A DNA stretch of 64,000 nucleotides from JACKCD01 sp041390905. GTDB lineage: Bacteria; Chloroflexota; Anaerolineae; Promineifilales; Promineifilaceae. The notes under the pieces are model-generated. The model worked only from the letters and a program-made list of their open reading frames with translations. It searched no databases and had not been told where the DNA came from. Both the position numbers and the translations under genes were made by a program. This document shows positions 63,768-64,000 of the stretch, piece by piece (position 1 is the first letter of the stretch; the number at the start of each line of letters is the position of its first letter). The stretch lies in assembly GCA_041390905.1 (NCBI GenBank), contig JAWKPA010000013.1:372001-436000 (forward strand), given 5' to 3'.

Positions 63768-63772
63768 CTCTA

Positions 63773-64000
63773 CTAATCCGCCATAGCCAATTCCGGCGTT
63801 ACCGTAAAATGCTCATACTCATTGTAGGCCGGCTGACCCCACACCGCCCACAAATCACCCGTGGCCGGCCGCATAATCGCCGCGCCGCACGATTCCACAA
63901 ACATCGGCGGCTTGGGTGCCACGCAAATGGCGTTGGTGTCGCGGGTCATCGCCATCAGCGACTCTGGCGTAACGGGCAGTTGGGACAAATGCTTGTAGCC
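63773..64000 (-). CDS. C-terminal end of a protein, possibly C45-type Ntn hydrolase (partial)
   Basis: Only the last ~75 residues are in the window; the frame is open to the right edge (GYKHLSQLPVTPESLMAMT...). The segment RDTNAICVAPKPPMFVESCG then AAIMRPATGDLWAVWGQPAY-NEYEHFTV resembles the end of acyl-coenzyme A:6-aminopenicillanic-acid acyltransferase-like (C45) proteins. In those, a phrase like MDPxxRxLWVAxGxPxxxEY closes the fold. The match is weak. The stop codon at 63773 is followed by a family A repeat. Confidence 0.45.
   Translation of the reverse strand, partial: GYKHLSQLPVTPESLMAMTRDTNAICVAPKPPMFVESCGAAIMRPATGDLWAVWGQPAYNEYEHFTVTPELAMAD

Larger units (their letters stand above)
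63241..63772. other. 532-bp intergenic region
   Basis: No gene is visible on either strand. It holds family A repeats at both ends (63261-63307 and 63708-63767), an intergenic AACGGCCGTT (63476-63485), and a stretch at 63500-63690 with a GC-rich part (GGGGCGGTTGGGGGGCGAG) that does not match any RNA gene I know. It may hold the promoter of the manA operon, but no clear hexamers were found. Confidence 0.5.

Overview
This 64 kb chromosomal window probably comes from a member of the Chloroflexota (Anaerolineae/Ardenticatenia-like). The basis is gene content: an isopentenyl phosphate kinase, a Rab-like small GTPase, a kinase-ATPase-TPR regulator, a BTAD regulator, a PHAX-domain protein, a subtilase with GGGNFW repeats, and a GC-rich coding style with GTG/TTG starts. 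No 16S gene or ribosomal cluster is present, so the placement is inference. There is no phage, plasmid, CRISPR array or complete transposon. About 50 protein genes and one tRNA-Asn were found, mostly housekeeping, regulatory and envelope functions in short operons.

Layout. 1-9 kb: partial gamma-glutamyltransferase, a methyltransferase, a MOCOS-like PLP enzyme, an EamA transporter, a DinB protein, an unrecognised protein with a Rieske-like tail, and a double hot-dog thioesterase. 9-18 kb: an FtsX/MacB permease, isopentenyl phosphate kinase, LOG protein, alpha/beta hydrolase, a response regulator plus hybrid kinase pair, and tRNA-Asn with its own promoter and terminator. 18-30 kb: a GT39-like membrane glycosyltransferase, NYN-LOTUS protein, CmoB, PyrE, GNAT, GabT, an MBL hydrolase, thioesterases and an AlgG-like secreted epimerase. 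30-41 kb: a BTAD regulator, a bacterial expansin, an isochorismatase pair, a YceI lipoprotein, a phosphoesterase, and the operon GGDEF - lactonase-like hydrolase - aldo/keto reductase - Hsp33. 41-64 kb: a large Ser/Thr kinase, a MITE-like array, a secreted subtilase, an M28 peptidase, histidine kinases, a LysM lipoprotein, TrpF, a site-2 protease, a SpoU methyltransferase, and a leftward group manA - Rab-like GTPase - membrane protein - sulfatase - FAD oxidoreductase.

The most striking content is not any single gene. (1) The perfect palindrome AACGGCCGTT occurs about 100 times by eye count, where well under one is expected by chance. It lies mostly inside genes, is read in all three frames (TAV, NGR, RP-F/L), and is often extended by purines on the left and pyrimidines on the right, up to a 32-bp perfect palindrome. 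(2) More than 20 junctions between genes carry hairpins built from tandem 7-9 bp units followed by their inverted copies. The unit differs between families, and several copies supply the stop codon and last residues of neighbouring genes. (3) Three adjacent MITE-like units of 88-92 bp are separated by TAA/TTA. (4) A repeat palindrome is inserted in frame in the dimerisation domain of a histidine kinase.

All product calls come from reading motifs. No database search was run.
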